Assembly (NCBI RefSeq): GCF_001429065.1
Contig: NZ_LMIB01000016.1
Coordinates: 366,611-430,610 of the forward strand
Length of the DNA stretch: 64,000 nucleotides
Direction of reading: 5' to 3'
Origin: Sphingomonas sp. Root710
Lineage (GTDB): Bacteria > Pseudomonadota > Alphaproteobacteria > Sphingomonadales > Sphingomonadaceae
The notes beneath the pieces are model-generated. The model was given only the letters and a program-made list of their open reading frames with translations, was not told the origin of the DNA and ran no database searches. Made by a program: the position numbers and the translations under genes. This document shows, in pieces, positions 43,491-52,546 of this stretch; within the stretch, counting starts at the first letter, position 1; every line of letters starts with the position of its first letter.

Positions 43491-44345
43491 ATGTCCACCT
43501 TTCAAATAGACACCGCCACCAGCCGCGCGAATCCCACGCCCGCGCCGATGAAGCGGCTCACCGTGCCCGCGATCCGCAATGCCAAGGGCAAGGATCCGAT
43601 CGTGGTGCTCACCGCCTATACGATCCGCATGGCGCAGATCCTCGATCCGCATTGCGACATGCTGCTGGTCGGCGACAGCCTGGGCCAGGTGCTCTATGGC
43701 CTGCCGTCGAGCCTGCCGGTCAGCCTCGACATGATGATCGCGCATGGCGCGGCGGTGGTGCGGGGCAGCTATCACAGCCTGGTCGTCATCGACATGCCGT
43801 TCGGTTCCTATGAAGAGAGCCCCGAACAGGCCTTCCGCTCGGCGTCGCGGGTGATGAAGGAGACCGGCGCGGCGGCGATAAAGCTCGAAGGCGGCGAAGC
43901 GATGGCCGAGACGGTCGCCTTCCTGTCGGCGCGCGGCATTCCGGTGGTCGGCCATGTCGGGCTCACCCCGCAGGCGGTCAACGCGCTGGGCGGCTATGGC
44001 GCGCGCGGGCGCAGCCAGGAGGAATATGCCAAGCTGATCGGCGACGCCAAGGCGATCTCGGAGGCGGGGGCTTTTGCGCTGGTCGTCGAAGGCGTGGTCG
44101 AGCCGCTGGCGATCGAGATGACGCGGGCGATCGACATCCCGACGATCGGCATCGGCGGATCGGCGCAGTGCGACGGCCAGGTGCTGGTGATCGACGACAT
44201 GCTGGGCATGTTCGACCGGGTGCCGCGCTTCGTGAAGAAATATGCCCAGCTGGCGGGCGAGATCGACAGCGCCGCCGCCCAATATGCCGCCGACGTCCGG
44301 TCGCGTGCCTTTCCGACCGTGGATCAAACCTATCAACCCAAATGA
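43491..44345 (+). CDS. panB: 3-methyl-2-oxobutanoate hydroxymethyltransferase
   Basis: 284 residues. It transfers a hydroxymethyl group from methylene-tetrahydrofolate to ketoisovalerate in pantothenate synthesis. [32 protein letters not shown] is the metal- and substrate-binding start (aspartates of LLVGDS). [21 protein letters not shown] and [15 protein letters not shown] follow, with the catalytic glutamate in [10 protein letters not shown]. The N-terminus has about 20 extra residues before the core. The ATG lies directly after a palindromic repeat (43266-43488). No panC is adjacent. Confidence 0.96.
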   Translation: MSTFQIDTATSRANPTPAPMKRLTVPAIRNAKGKDPIVVLTAYTIRMAQILDPHCDMLLVGDSLGQVLYGLPSSLPVSLDMMIAHGAAVVRGSYHSLVVIDMPFGSYEESPEQAFRSASRVMKETGAAAIKLEGGEAMAETVAFLSARGIPVVGHVGLTPQAVNALGGYGARGRSQEEYAKLIGDAKAISEAGAFALVVEGVVEPLAIEMTRAIDIPTIGIGGSAQCDGQVLVIDDMLGMFDRVPRFVKKYAQLAGEIDSAAAQYAADVRSRAFPTVDQTYQPK

Positions 44346-44350
44346 TTATC

Positions 44351-44442
44351 GTCATTCCCGCGCAGGCGGGAATCCATATCCTCTGAAGCTCGAACCTCTT
44401 ACGGTTCTGAGGTTATGGATCCCCGCCTCCGCGGGGATGACG
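44351..44442. repeat. Intergenic inverted repeat, family D
   Basis: Arms at 44351-44376 and 44416-44442 are inverted, and each is itself a hairpin: CCCGC..GCGGG on the left, CCCCGC..GCGGGG on the right. It begins four bases after the panB stop, between panB and the YfgM-like gene. It is of the GTCATTCCCGCG type seen as a dispersed repeat in many alpha- and gammaproteobacteria. Confidence 0.85.
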
Positions 44443-44546
44443 TATTTGTACGGCCGGAGGCCCGTTCATCCGGCGTATTTATTGACTATGGCACCGCGCT
44501 CGCTCCCTCGCTAAGAGGATCGGCGACCCTGTTCTGGAGATGATGC

Positions 44547-45242
44547 TTGGCCTCGACGCCGCCTACCGAAGAAGCCTTTCTGCGCGAAGTCGACGAAGAG
44601 CTGCGCCGCGAGCAGATCCAGACGATGTGGCAGCGCTATGGCCGGATCGCGCTGATCGCGGTCGGGCTGTTGCTGGCGGCCTTCGCCGCCTTCCTGTTCT
44701 GGCGCGCGCAGACTACCAAACAGGCCGAGGCGCAGAGCGAGCGGATGGACGCGGTGATCGCCGACATCCAGGCGGGCCGCAAGACCGAGGCGGGCAAGAA
44801 GATCGAAACGGTGATCGCCGAGGGCGGCCCTGGCTATAAGGCGACCGCCTTGTTTGCGAAGGCGGCGCTGGCGATCGAGAAGGGCGACACCAAGGCGGCG
44901 GCGGCGCTTTATGCCGGAATCGCCGCCGACGAGGATATCGCCGCGCCGTTCCGCGATCTTGCGCTGATCCGCCAGACGCTGACCGAATATGACGGCCTGA
45001 CCCCGCAGCAGGTTATCGACCGGCTGCGGCCGCTGGCGGTGCCGGGCAACGCCTATTTCGGCACCGCGGGCGAGCTGACCGCGATCGCGCTCCTTCGCGC
45101 CAACCGCGGCGCCGAGGCCGGACGCCTGCTCGCCGCGGTCGCCCGCGACACGAATAGTCCCGCGCCGCTGCGCGCCCGCGCCGGCCGCCTCGCCACCAGC
45201 CTGGGCGCCGACGTCGGCGCCGTTACCGCCGACAAGGATTGA
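44547..45242 (+). CDS. YfgM-like periplasmic TPR protein
   Basis: 231 residues from TTG 44547, with GGAGA seven bases upstream. The ATGs at 44540 and 44543 are out of frame. A cytoplasmic N-terminus (EEAFLREVDEELRREQIQTMW) is followed by a membrane helix (about 32-53, ALIAVGLLLAAFAAFLFW) and a helical TPR-like domain outside. Its order YfgM-BamB-Der matches the E. coli yfgM-bamB-der cluster. YfgM helps SecYEG hand clients to periplasmic chaperones. bamB follows four bases after its stop. Confidence 0.88.
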   Translation: MASTPPTEEAFLREVDEELRREQIQTMWQRYGRIALIAVGLLLAAFAAFLFWRAQTTKQAEAQSERMDAVIADIQAGRKTEAGKKIETVIAEGGPGYKATALFAKAALAIEKGDTKAAAALYAGIAADEDIAAPFRDLALIRQTLTEYDGLTPQQVIDRLRPLAVPGNAYFGTAGELTAIALLRANRGAEAGRLLAAVARDTNSPAPLRARAGRLATSLGADVGAVTADKD

Positions 45243-45246
45243 TTGG

Positions 45247-46581
45247 ATGAACCGCAAGCTTATCGCCCTGGCCGCGGCCATGCTGCTGACGACGACGCTC
45301 AGCGGTTGCGGCCTGTTCGGAGGCGGCGACAGCAAGAAGCCCAAGACCCCGGTGCTCGGCCAGCGCGTCGCGGTGCTCACCGCCGAATCGGGGGCCGAGA
45401 TCGATCCGACGCTGGAGGCCGTGCCGGTGGTTCCGCCGACCGAGCAGGTCAATCCCGAATGGCCGCAGCCCGGCGGCAACGCCGCCAAGTCGCTCGGCCA
45501 TGTCGCGCTTGGCCAGCATCTCGCCGTCGCCTGGGACCGCAAGATCCCCGGATCGAGCAAGAAAGCGCGGCTGGGCGCGGGCCCCGTCGTCGGCGGCGGC
45601 CGGGTCTATGTGCTCGACGTCAACGCGGTGATCCACGCCTTCGACCTGAAGAGCGGCGCGCCGGTGTGGACCCGTGCCGTCGGCGTGGGCGCCGACAACA
45701 AGGCTTCTTTGTTCGGTGGCGGCGTCAGCTATGACAATGGCAAAGTCTATGCGACGAACGGCATCGGCGACGCCGCCGCGTTCGACGCGGGCACCGGCAA
45801 CCAGCTGTGGAAGGTCCGTCCCGGCGGTCCGCTGCGCGGCGCGCCGTCGGTCGGCGGCGGCAATGTCTATGTGATGAGCCAGGACAATCAGCTCTTCGCG
45901 CTCAAGGACAGCAATGGCGAGACGCTGTGGAACGCCAGCGGCAGCCTCGAAAATGCCGCGGTGTTCGGCGCGGCGGCCCCGGCGATCGGCCAGGGCACCG
46001 TCGTCGCGGGCTTCTCGTCGGGCGAACTGACCGCCTACCGTTATGAGAATGGCCGCGCGGTTTGGCAGGATTCGCTGTCGCGGACGAGCATCACCACCTC
46101 GGTCGCCTCGCTGGTCGATATCGATGCTTCGCCGGTGATCGACCAGGGCCGCGTCTATGCGGTCGGCCAGGGCGGGCGCATGGTGGCGATGGACATCCTG
46201 ACCGGCCAGCGGCTGTGGGAGCTCAACGTCGCTGGCACCAAGACCCCGTGGATCGCAGGCGAATGGCTGTTCGTCGTCACCGACGACGCCAAGCTGCTCT
46301 GCATCGCGCGCAACAGCGGCAAGGTTCGCTGGATCACCCAGCTTCCCGGCTACAAGAACGAAAAGAAGAAGAACAAGCCGATCGGCTGGTCGGGGCCCGT
46401 GCTCGCGGGCGGACGTCTCATCCTGACCAGCACCGAAGGCGGCCTGCTCAACGTCGCGATCGAGGATGGCAAGATGGGCAATGGCATCCGGCTCGGCTCG
46501 ACGATCTACCAGGCGCCGGTGGTGGCGGACAATACGCTGCTGGTGCTGACGGATAACGGCAGGCTTGTGGCGTATAGGTAG
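45247..46581 (+). CDS. bamB: Outer membrane assembly factor BamB (lipoprotein, PQQ-like propeller)
   Basis: 444 residues. Lipoprotein signal MNRKLIALAAAMLLTTTLSGC, with cysteine C21 the lipid site. Beta-propeller repeats follow (GRVYVLDVNAVIHAFDLKSG, KVYATNGIGDAAAFDAGTG, NVYVMSQDNQLFALKDSNG and others), with the tryptophan-docking form of BamB/PQQ repeats. It works with BamA to insert outer-membrane proteins. It is four bases after the YfgM-like gene and upstream of der. Confidence 0.96.
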   Translation: MNRKLIALAAAMLLTTTLSGCGLFGGGDSKKPKTPVLGQRVAVLTAESGAEIDPTLEAVPVVPPTEQVNPEWPQPGGNAAKSLGHVALGQHLAVAWDRKIPGSSKKARLGAGPVVGGGRVYVLDVNAVIHAFDLKSGAPVWTRAVGVGADNKASLFGGGVSYDNGKVYATNGIGDAAAFDAGTGNQLWKVRPGGPLRGAPSVGGGNVYVMSQDNQLFALKDSNGETLWNASGSLENAAVFGAAAPAIGQGTVVAGFSSGELTAYRYENGRAVWQDSLSRTSITTSVASLVDIDASPVIDQGRVYAVGQGGRMVAMDILTGQRLWELNVAGTKTPWIAGEWLFVVTDDAKLLCIARNSGKVRWITQLPGYKNEKKKNKPIGWSGPVLAGGRLILTSTEGGLLNVAIEDGKMGNGIRLGSTIYQAPVVADNTLLVLTDNGRLVAYR

Positions 46582-46585
46582 GCCG

Positions 46586-46835
46586 CTCCGCGGCGCCCTC
46601 AAACGACGGGCGGCGGGCCTCCGCCCGCCTTGGCTTTCCTCGCATAAGCTCGGGCGCGCGTTCGCGCTTGCGGAGCCTTAACAGGCTCCGGCGATGAGTT
46701 TTGCGTCGGGACATGCCAATGTCCCACAAGGCCGAATGGCCGCCCGAGCTTATGCGAGGAAAGCCAAGTGAGCGGATGCGAACGCCGGCGCTTGAGGCCG
46801 AGCGACAGCGAGGGGCTAACAAAAAGCGTCGGGGC
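46586..46835. repeat. Long palindromic element, family B copy 2
   Basis: Ends CCCTCAAACGACGGGCG and CGCCGGCGCTTGAGGCC. The inner arms 46629-46656 and 46741-46768 are perfectly complementary over 28 bases (CTTGGCTTTCCTCGCATA.. with ..TATGCGAGGAAAGCCAAG). Three more small hairpins sit between them. It lies between bamB and der and shares about 70 bases with copy 1 at 43266. Confidence 0.9.
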
Positions 46836-46851
46836 CCTGTAAGGGGCCCCG

Positions 46852-48216
46852 ATGAAGAGACTTCCTATCGTCGCGATCGTCGGCCGTCCCAATGTCGGCA
46901 AGTCGACGCTGTTCAACCGCCTGGTCGGCAAGAAACTGGCGCTGGTCGATGACCGGCCCGGCGTGACGCGCGACCGGCGTGAGGGCGATGCGAACCTGCT
47001 CGGGGTCGATTTCAAGATCATCGACACCGCCGGTTTCGAGACCGACGATCCCCAGACCCTGCCCGGCCGGATGCGCGCGCAGACGCAGGCCGCCGTGGAA
47101 GGCGCCGACGTCGCGCTGTTCATGATCGACGCGCGCGCCGGACTGATGCCGCTTGACGAGGAGATCGCCCGCTGGTTGCGCGGCGAGGATACGCCGGTCG
47201 TCGTCGTCGCCAACAAGGCCGAGGGCAAAGCCGCCGAACATGGCGTCTATGAGGCGTTCAACCTCGGTCTCGGCGAGCCGGTGCCGCTGTCGGCCGAGCA
47301 TGGCGAGGGGGTCGCCGACCTGTTCACCGCGCTGCTGCCCTATATCGACCGGCCCGAGGGCGAGGATGGCGAGGGCGACGAGGAGGAGGCCGAGGAGGGC
47401 CCGCTCAAGCTCGCGATCGTTGGCCGGCCCAATGCCGGCAAGTCGACGCTGATCAACAAGATCCTCGGCGAACAGCGGATGATCACCGGCCCCGAAGCCG
47501 GGATCACCCGCGATTCGATCGCGATCGACTGGGACTGGAAGGCCCCCGACGGCACCGTCCGGCCGGTCCGGCTGATCGACACCGCCGGGATGCGCAAGCG
47601 CGCCAAGGTGCAGGACAAGCTGGAGAAGCTCTCGGTCGCCGACGGCCTGCACGCGGTCGACTTCGCCGAGGTCGTCGTGCTGCTCCTCGACGCGACGCTG
47701 GGGCTCGAAGCACAGGACCTGCGCATCGCCGACAAGGTGTTGCAGGAAGGCCGTGCGCTGATCGTCGCCCTCAGCAAATGGGATGTCGCGGCCGATCCGC
47801 CATCACTGTTCCAGGGTATCCGCGCCGCGCTCGACGAGGGGCTGGCACAGGCCAAGGGCCTGCCGCTTCTGACCGTATCGGGCGAGACCGGACGCGGCAT
47901 CGACCAGCTGCTCCAGGTCGCGCACGAAACCCGCGAAGCGTGGTCGAAGCGCGTGTCGACCGGCCAGCTCAATCGCTGGTTCGAAAAAGCGATCGAGGCC
48001 AATCCCCCGCCCGCGCCCGGCGGCAAGCGAATCAAGCTGCGCTACATGACCCAGGCGAAGACCCGCCCGCCGGGCTTCATCCTGTTCGGGACGCGGGTCG
48101 ATCAGCTGCCGGAAAGCTATCGTCGCTATCTGATCAATGGCATCAAGCGCGACCTGGGCTTCGCCACGGTGCCGGTACGCCTGACCTTGCGCGCGCCCAA
48201 GAACCCGTTCGATTGA
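46852..48216 (+). CDS. der: Ribosome assembly GTPase Der (EngA)
   Basis: 454 residues with two GTPase domains and a KH-like C-terminal domain. Domain 1 has GRPNVGKSTLFNRL (about 11-18), DTAGFE and NKAE. Domain 2 has GRPNAGKSTLINKI (about 190), DTAGMRKRAK and SKWD. MTQAKTRPPGFILFGTR and the end RYLINGIKRDLGF are the KH part. It matures the 50S subunit. The tusA-like gene follows after one base. Confidence 0.97.
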   Translation: MKRLPIVAIVGRPNVGKSTLFNRLVGKKLALVDDRPGVTRDRREGDANLLGVDFKIIDTAGFETDDPQTLPGRMRAQTQAAVEGADVALFMIDARAGLMPLDEEIARWLRGEDTPVVVVANKAEGKAAEHGVYEAFNLGLGEPVPLSAEHGEGVADLFTALLPYIDRPEGEDGEGDEEEAEEGPLKLAIVGRPNAGKSTLINKILGEQRMITGPEAGITRDSIAIDWDWKAPDGTVRPVRLIDTAGMRKRAKVQDKLEKLSVADGLHAVDFAEVVVLLLDATLGLEAQDLRIADKVLQEGRALIVALSKWDVAADPPSLFQGIRAALDEGLAQAKGLPLLTVSGETGRGIDQLLQVAHETREAWSKRVSTGQLNRWFEKAIEANPPPAPGGKRIKLRYMTQAKTRPPGFILFGTRVDQLPESYRRYLINGIKRDLGFATVPVRLTLRAPKNPFD

Positions 48217-48217
48217 G

Positions 48218-48421
48218 ATGGAGCGGGTCGATGCGCGGGGCATGCGCTGTCCCTGGCCGGCGTTGCGGCTGGCGCGGGCAATGCGTGAAAGCGGCGGCCC
48301 GGTGCTGATCCTGGCCGACGACCCGATCGCCCCGGGCGAGATCGCGGCGCTTGCCGCGACGCAGGGCTGGTCGGTGACGGCGGCCGAGGAGACGACCGCC
48401 TGGATCGTCGCAGCACCTTAG
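48218..48421 (+). CDS. TusA-family sulfur carrier-like protein
   Basis: 67 residues. VDARGMRCPWPALRLARAM contains the CP motif of the TusA/SirA sulfurtransferase family, with C11 as the sulfur-carrying cysteine. The strand LILADDPIAPGEIAALA is the characteristic second half. TusA relays sulfur for tRNA thiolation in E. coli, whereas many alphaproteobacterial members have unknown partners. It begins one base after the der stop. Confidence 0.9.
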   Translation: MERVDARGMRCPWPALRLARAMRESGGPVLILADDPIAPGEIAALAATQGWSVTAAEETTAWIVAAP

Positions 48422-48424
48422 ACA

Positions 48425-48439
48425 TAGGTCGAAGACCTA
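48425..48439. promoter_or_regulatory. Short perfect inverted repeat TAGGTC-N3-GACCTA
   Basis: A 6-bp perfect inverted repeat around GAA immediately after the tusA-like stop. There is no T run. The HPt gene begins about 130 bases further. It may be an operator for that gene or a processing site. Confidence 0.35.
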
Positions 48440-48572
48440 CGGATAATTCCCGATCGTTTCGCTACCCCAAAATGGAAAAGCGAGCGCATTCAAGGCTATC
48501 CCGGTAACGCATCATTTACGACCCTGTCCTATGGTCCAAGCTGAGAGCCAAGATGGCGAGCAGGGAATTGCT

Positions 48573-49001
48573 ATGGGGCAAGCGGGCAACGGCGTGGTGA
48601 ACTGGACGACCTTCGGCCAGACGCGCGATCTGATCGGCAACGATTTTGCCAAGATTCTTGGCTATTATCGGGACGATGCTGCCAAGTGCGTCGTCGCGGT
48701 CGAGCAGGCGTACAAGCTGCGCGACGCCGTCTCGATGGTGCGTCCCGCGCACACGCTGAAGGGTGATTCGCTCCAGTTCGGCGGCGAGGCGCTGGGCAAG
48801 CTCGCCGAGCATATCGAACATAGCGCGCGCCGCTGCGTCGAAGAGCATAGCGCCCCCGACGCGCTCGACGCCGAAATCCTTCGCCTGCGCCCCCTGCTGA
48901 TCGAGACGCTCGCCCAGTTCGAGCGCGAGCTGACCAAGAACTCGGTCACCGCGATGCGCCGCCCTGCGGCGGCCGCCGGCTTCGGCCGCAAGCAGGCCTG
49001 A
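48573..49001 (+). CDS. Histidine phosphotransfer (HPt) domain protein
   Basis: 142 residues from ATG 48573 (MGQAGNGVVNWTTFG), preferred for the purine-rich CAGGGAA upstream. ATG 48531 would add 14. The HPt four-helix bundle is seen in VRPAHTLKGDSLQFGGEALG, with the phospho-acceptor H60. It would relay phosphate between a hybrid kinase and a regulator. The hybrid kinase at 31-33.7 kb is a possible but unproven partner. A strong terminator follows. Confidence 0.88.
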   Translation: MGQAGNGVVNWTTFGQTRDLIGNDFAKILGYYRDDAAKCVVAVEQAYKLRDAVSMVRPAHTLKGDSLQFGGEALGKLAEHIEHSARRCVEEHSAPDALDAEILRLRPLLIETLAQFERELTKNSVTAMRRPAAAAGFGRKQA

Positions 49002-49022
49002 TCTTTCCGAGGAATAAAACGG

Positions 49023-49060
49023 CTGGCCCTCTTCCTGGCGGAAGAGGGCCAGTATTTTTG
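49023..49060 (+). terminator. Rho-independent terminator of the HPt gene
   Basis: The 13-bp stem CTGGCCCTCTTCC/GGAAGAGGGCCAG has a four-base loop and is followed by TATTTTTG. It lies between the HPt gene and the convergent ctpA. Confidence 0.93.
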
Positions 49061-49128
49061 TATTTGTTCGATCCGCTCACGCGGATGCGCGGGCCGGTAC
49101 CGCATGTTTCAGCGAAACTGAAACCGGA

Positions 49129-50487
49129 TCAACGCGCCCCGCGCTTGCCGCCCGCCAGCGCTGTACGCATCGCGGGCTGCGCCATGCGCGACAGCGTCTT
49201 GATCGCATAATCGAGCTGGAAGTCGTCGATGCCCTGCTTCTTGAGCGCGTCGGCGGTCAGGATGAAGCGCGGATCGGTCTTGCCGTCATCCTCGAGCACC
49301 TTGTCGTCTATCTTCGCCTCGTTGATCAGATGACGGCGCAGATCGGCCTCGCGCAGGCGCGGACGGCTCTTGTAATCGGCATCGCTGATCTGTGGCACCA
49401 GGATATCGGGGGCGATGCCGCCCTCCTGCACCGAACGGCCCGACGGCGTGTAATAGCGCGCCGTGGTCAGCTTGAGCGCGGTGTCGTCGGACAGTTCGAG
49501 GACGGTCTGGACCGAGCCCTTGCCGAAGCTGCGCTCGCCCATCACCAGCGCGCGCTTCTGATCCTGCAGCGCGCCCGCGACGATTTCCGCCGCCGAGGCC
49601 GAGCCGGCATCGACCAGAACGATGATCGGCAGGCCATGCGCGAGGTCGCCCGGCGTCGCGTAGCGGCGCTCGATGTCGGTCTTCTCACGCCCGCGCTGGG
49701 AGACGATCTCGCCGCGCTCGAGGAAGATGTCCGAGACGTCGATTGCCTGGTCGAGCAGGCCGCCGGGGTTCGAGCGCAGATCAATCACATAGCCGAGCGG
49801 ATCGTGGCCGAGCGACTTCTGGATCCCCGCGATCGCCGCGCGCACCGAATCGCCGGTGTTCGAGTTGACGAAGGTATTGATGTTGATGATGCCGACCTGG
49901 TCCTTGACCTCCCACTTGACCGGCTTGAGCTGAATCAGCTCGCGGGTCAGCGAGACGTCGAACGGCTTGTCGCGGCCGGGGCGCACGATCGTCACCGAGA
50001 TCTTCGAACCGGGCTTGCCGCGCATCTGGTCGACCGCCTCGTCGAGCGTGCCGCCATAGAGCAGCTTGCCGTCGAGATGGGTGATATAGTCGCCGGTCTT
50101 GAGGCCCGCCTTCTGCGCCGGGGTATCCTCCTGCGCGGTCATGATCTTGACCGCCCCGTCCTCCATCGTGACCGAGAGGCCGAGCCCTCCATAGGAGCCC
50201 TGCGTCTGGGTACGCATATTCTGCCGGTCGCGTGCGTCGAGATAGGCGCTGTGCGGATCGAGGCTGGCGAGCATGCCGTCGATTGCGCCCTTCATCAGCG
50301 TGCGGTCGTCGACCTTGTCGACATAGTCGGCGCGGACGCGCTCGAACACGCTCATGAACTGGTCGAGCTCCTTATAGGTGCTCATGTCGACCGCGCTGAT
50401 CGCGGGGGTGAGAGTGGCGGCCAGCGCACCAGCGCCGAAAAGTCCAACCGAACGCAACAGGGTCTTCGTCTTCATCAGGAGCTTCAT
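49129..50487 (-). CDS. ctpA: S41-family C-terminal processing protease (CtpA)
   Basis: 452 residues from ATG 50485-50487, with another ATG at 50475. Signal sequence (TLLRSVGLFGAGALAATLTPAISA), a PDZ domain (about 90-165, GGLGLSVTMEDGAV) and the serine-lysine dyad (GSASAAEIVAGALQD and SFGKGSVQTV). CtpA cuts periplasmic proteins, including peptidoglycan hydrolases. It is the last gene of nadD-rsfS-rlmH-envC-ctpA, the normal alphaproteobacterial order, though a family A repeat (50612-50746) separates it from envC. Confidence 0.95.
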   Translation of the reverse strand: MKLLMKTKTLLRSVGLFGAGALAATLTPAISAVDMSTYKELDQFMSVFERVRADYVDKVDDRTLMKGAIDGMLASLDPHSAYLDARDRQNMRTQTQGSYGGLGLSVTMEDGAVKIMTAQEDTPAQKAGLKTGDYITHLDGKLLYGGTLDEAVDQMRGKPGSKISVTIVRPGRDKPFDVSLTRELIQLKPVKWEVKDQVGIININTFVNSNTGDSVRAAIAGIQKSLGHDPLGYVIDLRSNPGGLLDQAIDVSDIFLERGEIVSQRGREKTDIERRYATPGDLAHGLPIIVLVDAGSASAAEIVAGALQDQKRALVMGERSFGKGSVQTVLELSDDTALKLTTARYYTPSGRSVQEGGIAPDILVPQISDADYKSRPRLREADLRRHLINEAKIDDKVLEDDGKTDPRFILTADALKKQGIDDFQLDYAIKTLSRMAQPAMRTALAGGKRGAR

Positions 50488-50611
50488 CCTCAACGGGAGC
50501 GCTTATCGTACAGGCTTTTCGCGGTCCGTGAAATAGGACTTGCGTCGAGTCTGCCTGCCATAAAGATGCTTGGCAAAGGATTGCAGGTCAATGAACATGT
50601 CGGCAAACACC

Positions 50612-50746
50612 GGGTCGTCCTGAACTTGTTTCAGGATCCACCATGAGCCTTAAGATAAGCGACAGGCTCTTGCCGAGAACGCGCGCGTAGCACCTCAACC
50701 ATCCTCACACCGCCTGGTGGATCCTGAAACAAGTTCAGGATGACGG
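50612..50746. repeat. Intergenic hairpin repeat, family A copy 5
   Basis: Arms 50614-50640 and 50717-50746 are both of the ATCC/TCC..GGAT type, with the CCTGGTGGATCC flank. It separates envC from ctpA, two genes that are otherwise expected to be one transcript. Confidence 0.88.
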
Positions 50747-50758
50747 TTGGGGAGTTGC

Positions 50759-51949
50759 TCAGCCTCCCGACAAAATCGGCAGGATATCCACCGGCCGGCT
50801 GTTGCGGCGCAGTTCGACGGTAATGCGCGGCGATGCGCCGTCGGCGGTGCCGAGCGGGCTACCCTGGATGACGTCCTGGCCGACGCGGACATGCGGGCGA
50901 CGCAGCCCGGTGATGAGCGTGGCCCAGCCATTGTCATGGTCGATGATGACGATGCCGGGATAGCTGCGGAACGGCCCGGCATAGGCGACTCGCCCGCCCG
51001 CCGGGGCGACGACCTGTGCGGCGCGGGCGGTGGCCAGGGTTATGCCGCGCGCGCGCACCCCCGATTCCGACAGCTCGCCCATGCCGGTGACGAGCTTGCC
51101 CAGCACCGGCAGCCGATAGGGCGGCGGCGCGTTCGCCTCGGCGGCGAGGCGCATCATCTCGGGCGGCGGCGGGGGCGCGCGGCCGGGGATGGCGGGGCGC
51201 AGCAGCGGGCCGGACAGGCTGGCCAGCCGGGTGCGGATATCGGCCTGATCGCCGAGGTCGTCGATCAGCTGGGCGATGTCGCGCGCCTTTTCGCCCATCG
51301 CGATCATCCGGTCCTGCTCGGCCATCGCATCGTCGACCAGCCCCTGAGAGCGGCGGCGCTGGTCGGCCTCCAGCCGGGCTAGCGCGAGGCGGCTGACCTC
51401 AAGCTGGCGCTGCTCGCGGCGCAACGCGGCGACCGCCCGCCCCGCCTCGCGGCGAAGCGCGTCGCCGCGTGCGACTTCGGCGCGCAGTCCGGCGGTGCGC
51501 GCGCGTATCTCGGGCAGGGTCGATCCGAGCAGGGCGCGGACGTGGACCATGTCGTCGACCGATCCCGGCTGGACCAGCGCGAGCGCGGCGGGACGGCGCG
51601 CCATCGTCTGAAGCGCCGCAGTCAGCCGGACGATCGGGCCCTGGCGCTCGGCGAGCCGGGCGCGCTGGCGAGCGCGCAGCCGATCGACGATGCCGACCTG
51701 CGCCTGCGCAGCGGCGATCCGCGCCTCGGACGCCTGGATCGCGGCGGCAGCGGCGGCCTGTTCGGCCTGGGCCCGATCGGCGGCGCGGGTCATCGCCCGC
51801 GCCTGCCGTTCGAGCCCGGCGGCGCGGCGCTGGGCCGCAGTGGCATTACGCTTGGCGGTCAGCAAGGCGCGTTGCTGTTCACGGACGGCGGGATCGTGAT
51901 CGAGCGCCGCGGCAGGGGTGGCGAAGAGGAGGAGGAGGAGGGCGACCAA
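50759..51949 (-). CDS. envC: Murein hydrolase activator EnvC-like protein
   Basis: 396 residues from TTG 51947-51949, chosen because a GGGGAGG stands just before it and a signal peptide follows (VALLLLLFATPAAALD). The alternative ATG 52093 would add 48 residues encoded by a hairpin repeat. Long alanine/arginine coiled coils (about 25-215) lead to a C-terminal LytM domain. In place of the zinc residues of active M23 enzymes it has ITLATARAAQVVAP and ITVELRR, so it is an amidase activator and not a protease. The rlmH stop overlaps the alternative ATG. Confidence 0.9.
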   Translation of the reverse strand: MVALLLLLFATPAAALDHDPAVREQQRALLTAKRNATAAQRRAAGLERQARAMTRAADRAQAEQAAAAAAIQASEARIAAAQAQVGIVDRLRARQRARLAERQGPIVRLTAALQTMARRPAALALVQPGSVDDMVHVRALLGSTLPEIRARTAGLRAEVARGDALRREAGRAVAALRREQRQLEVSRLALARLEADQRRRSQGLVDDAMAEQDRMIAMGEKARDIAQLIDDLGDQADIRTRLASLSGPLLRPAIPGRAPPPPPEMMRLAAEANAPPPYRLPVLGKLVTGMGELSESGVRARGITLATARAAQVVAPAGGRVAYAGPFRSYPGIVIIDHDNGWATLITGLRRPHVRVGQDVIQGSPLGTADGASPRITVELRRNSRPVDILPILSGG

Positions 51950-52076
51950 AAATCCTCCCCGGGAGGGGGACCATCTGAAAGATGGTGGAGGGGGGCCGCG
52001 CCGAGCGATAGCGTTTGGGACGGCCCCCCTCCACTGCCTACGGCGGTCCCCCTCCCCGTCCCGGAGAGGATTTTGA
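51947..52076. repeat. Hairpin repeat read in frame before envC (family C)
   Basis: The outer ends AAATCCTCCCC and GAGAGGATTTT pair. Internal arms GGTGGAGGGGGGCCG and CGGCCCCCCTCCACT pair near perfectly. The reading frame of envC stays open through it to an ATG that touches the rlmH stop, so the element sits in a gap without breaking the frame. Confidence 0.8.
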
Positions 52077-52092
52077 AGGGCATACCGTTCCA

Positions 52093-52515
52093 TCACCCCT
52101 CGCGATGATAAGGATGGCCGGCGAGGATGCTTGTCGCGCGCCACAGCTGTTCGGCGAGCATCGCGCGGGCGAGCATGTGCGGCCAGGTCGCCTTGCCGAA
52201 AGCGAAGAGCATGTCGGCCTCGCGACGCTGCTCCTCGTCGAAGCCGTCGGCCGCGCCGATCAGGAAGCGGCATTCGCGCCGCCCGTCATCGCGCCAGCGG
52301 CCCAGCTTTTCGGCAAAGGCCATCGAGCCGAGCTGTTCGCCCTTCTCGTCGAGCATGATGATGACGGTGCCGGGGTCGCGCAGCGGGATCTTGCCCCCGC
52401 TGTCGGGCAATTCGGTGATCCGCGTCGGCCAGATGATCCGCTTGAGATAGCGATCGACCAGATCGGCCTCCGGACTGCGGCCGATCTTTCCGCGCGCAAC
52501 GATATGCAGCAGCAA
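52093..52515 (-). CDS. rlmH: 23S rRNA pseudouridine-1915 N3-methyltransferase RlmH
   Basis: 140 residues, a SPOUT-fold enzyme. MLLHIVARGKIGRSPEADLVDRYLKRI is the family start. VIIMLDEKGEQLGSMAFAEKL, then RFLIGAADGFDEEQRREAD and the C-terminal trefoil knot (FGKATWPHMLARAMLAEQLWRATSILAGHPYHREG) hold the SAM site. It modifies the decoding partner helix 69. It is the third gene of nadD-rsfS-rlmH. Confidence 0.97.
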   Translation of the reverse strand: MLLHIVARGKIGRSPEADLVDRYLKRIIWPTRITELPDSGGKIPLRDPGTVIIMLDEKGEQLGSMAFAEKLGRWRDDGRRECRFLIGAADGFDEEQRREADMLFAFGKATWPHMLARAMLAEQLWRATSILAGHPYHREG

Positions 52516-52546
52516 AGCGACCCCCTTGCCGCTGGAGGTTGTCAGG

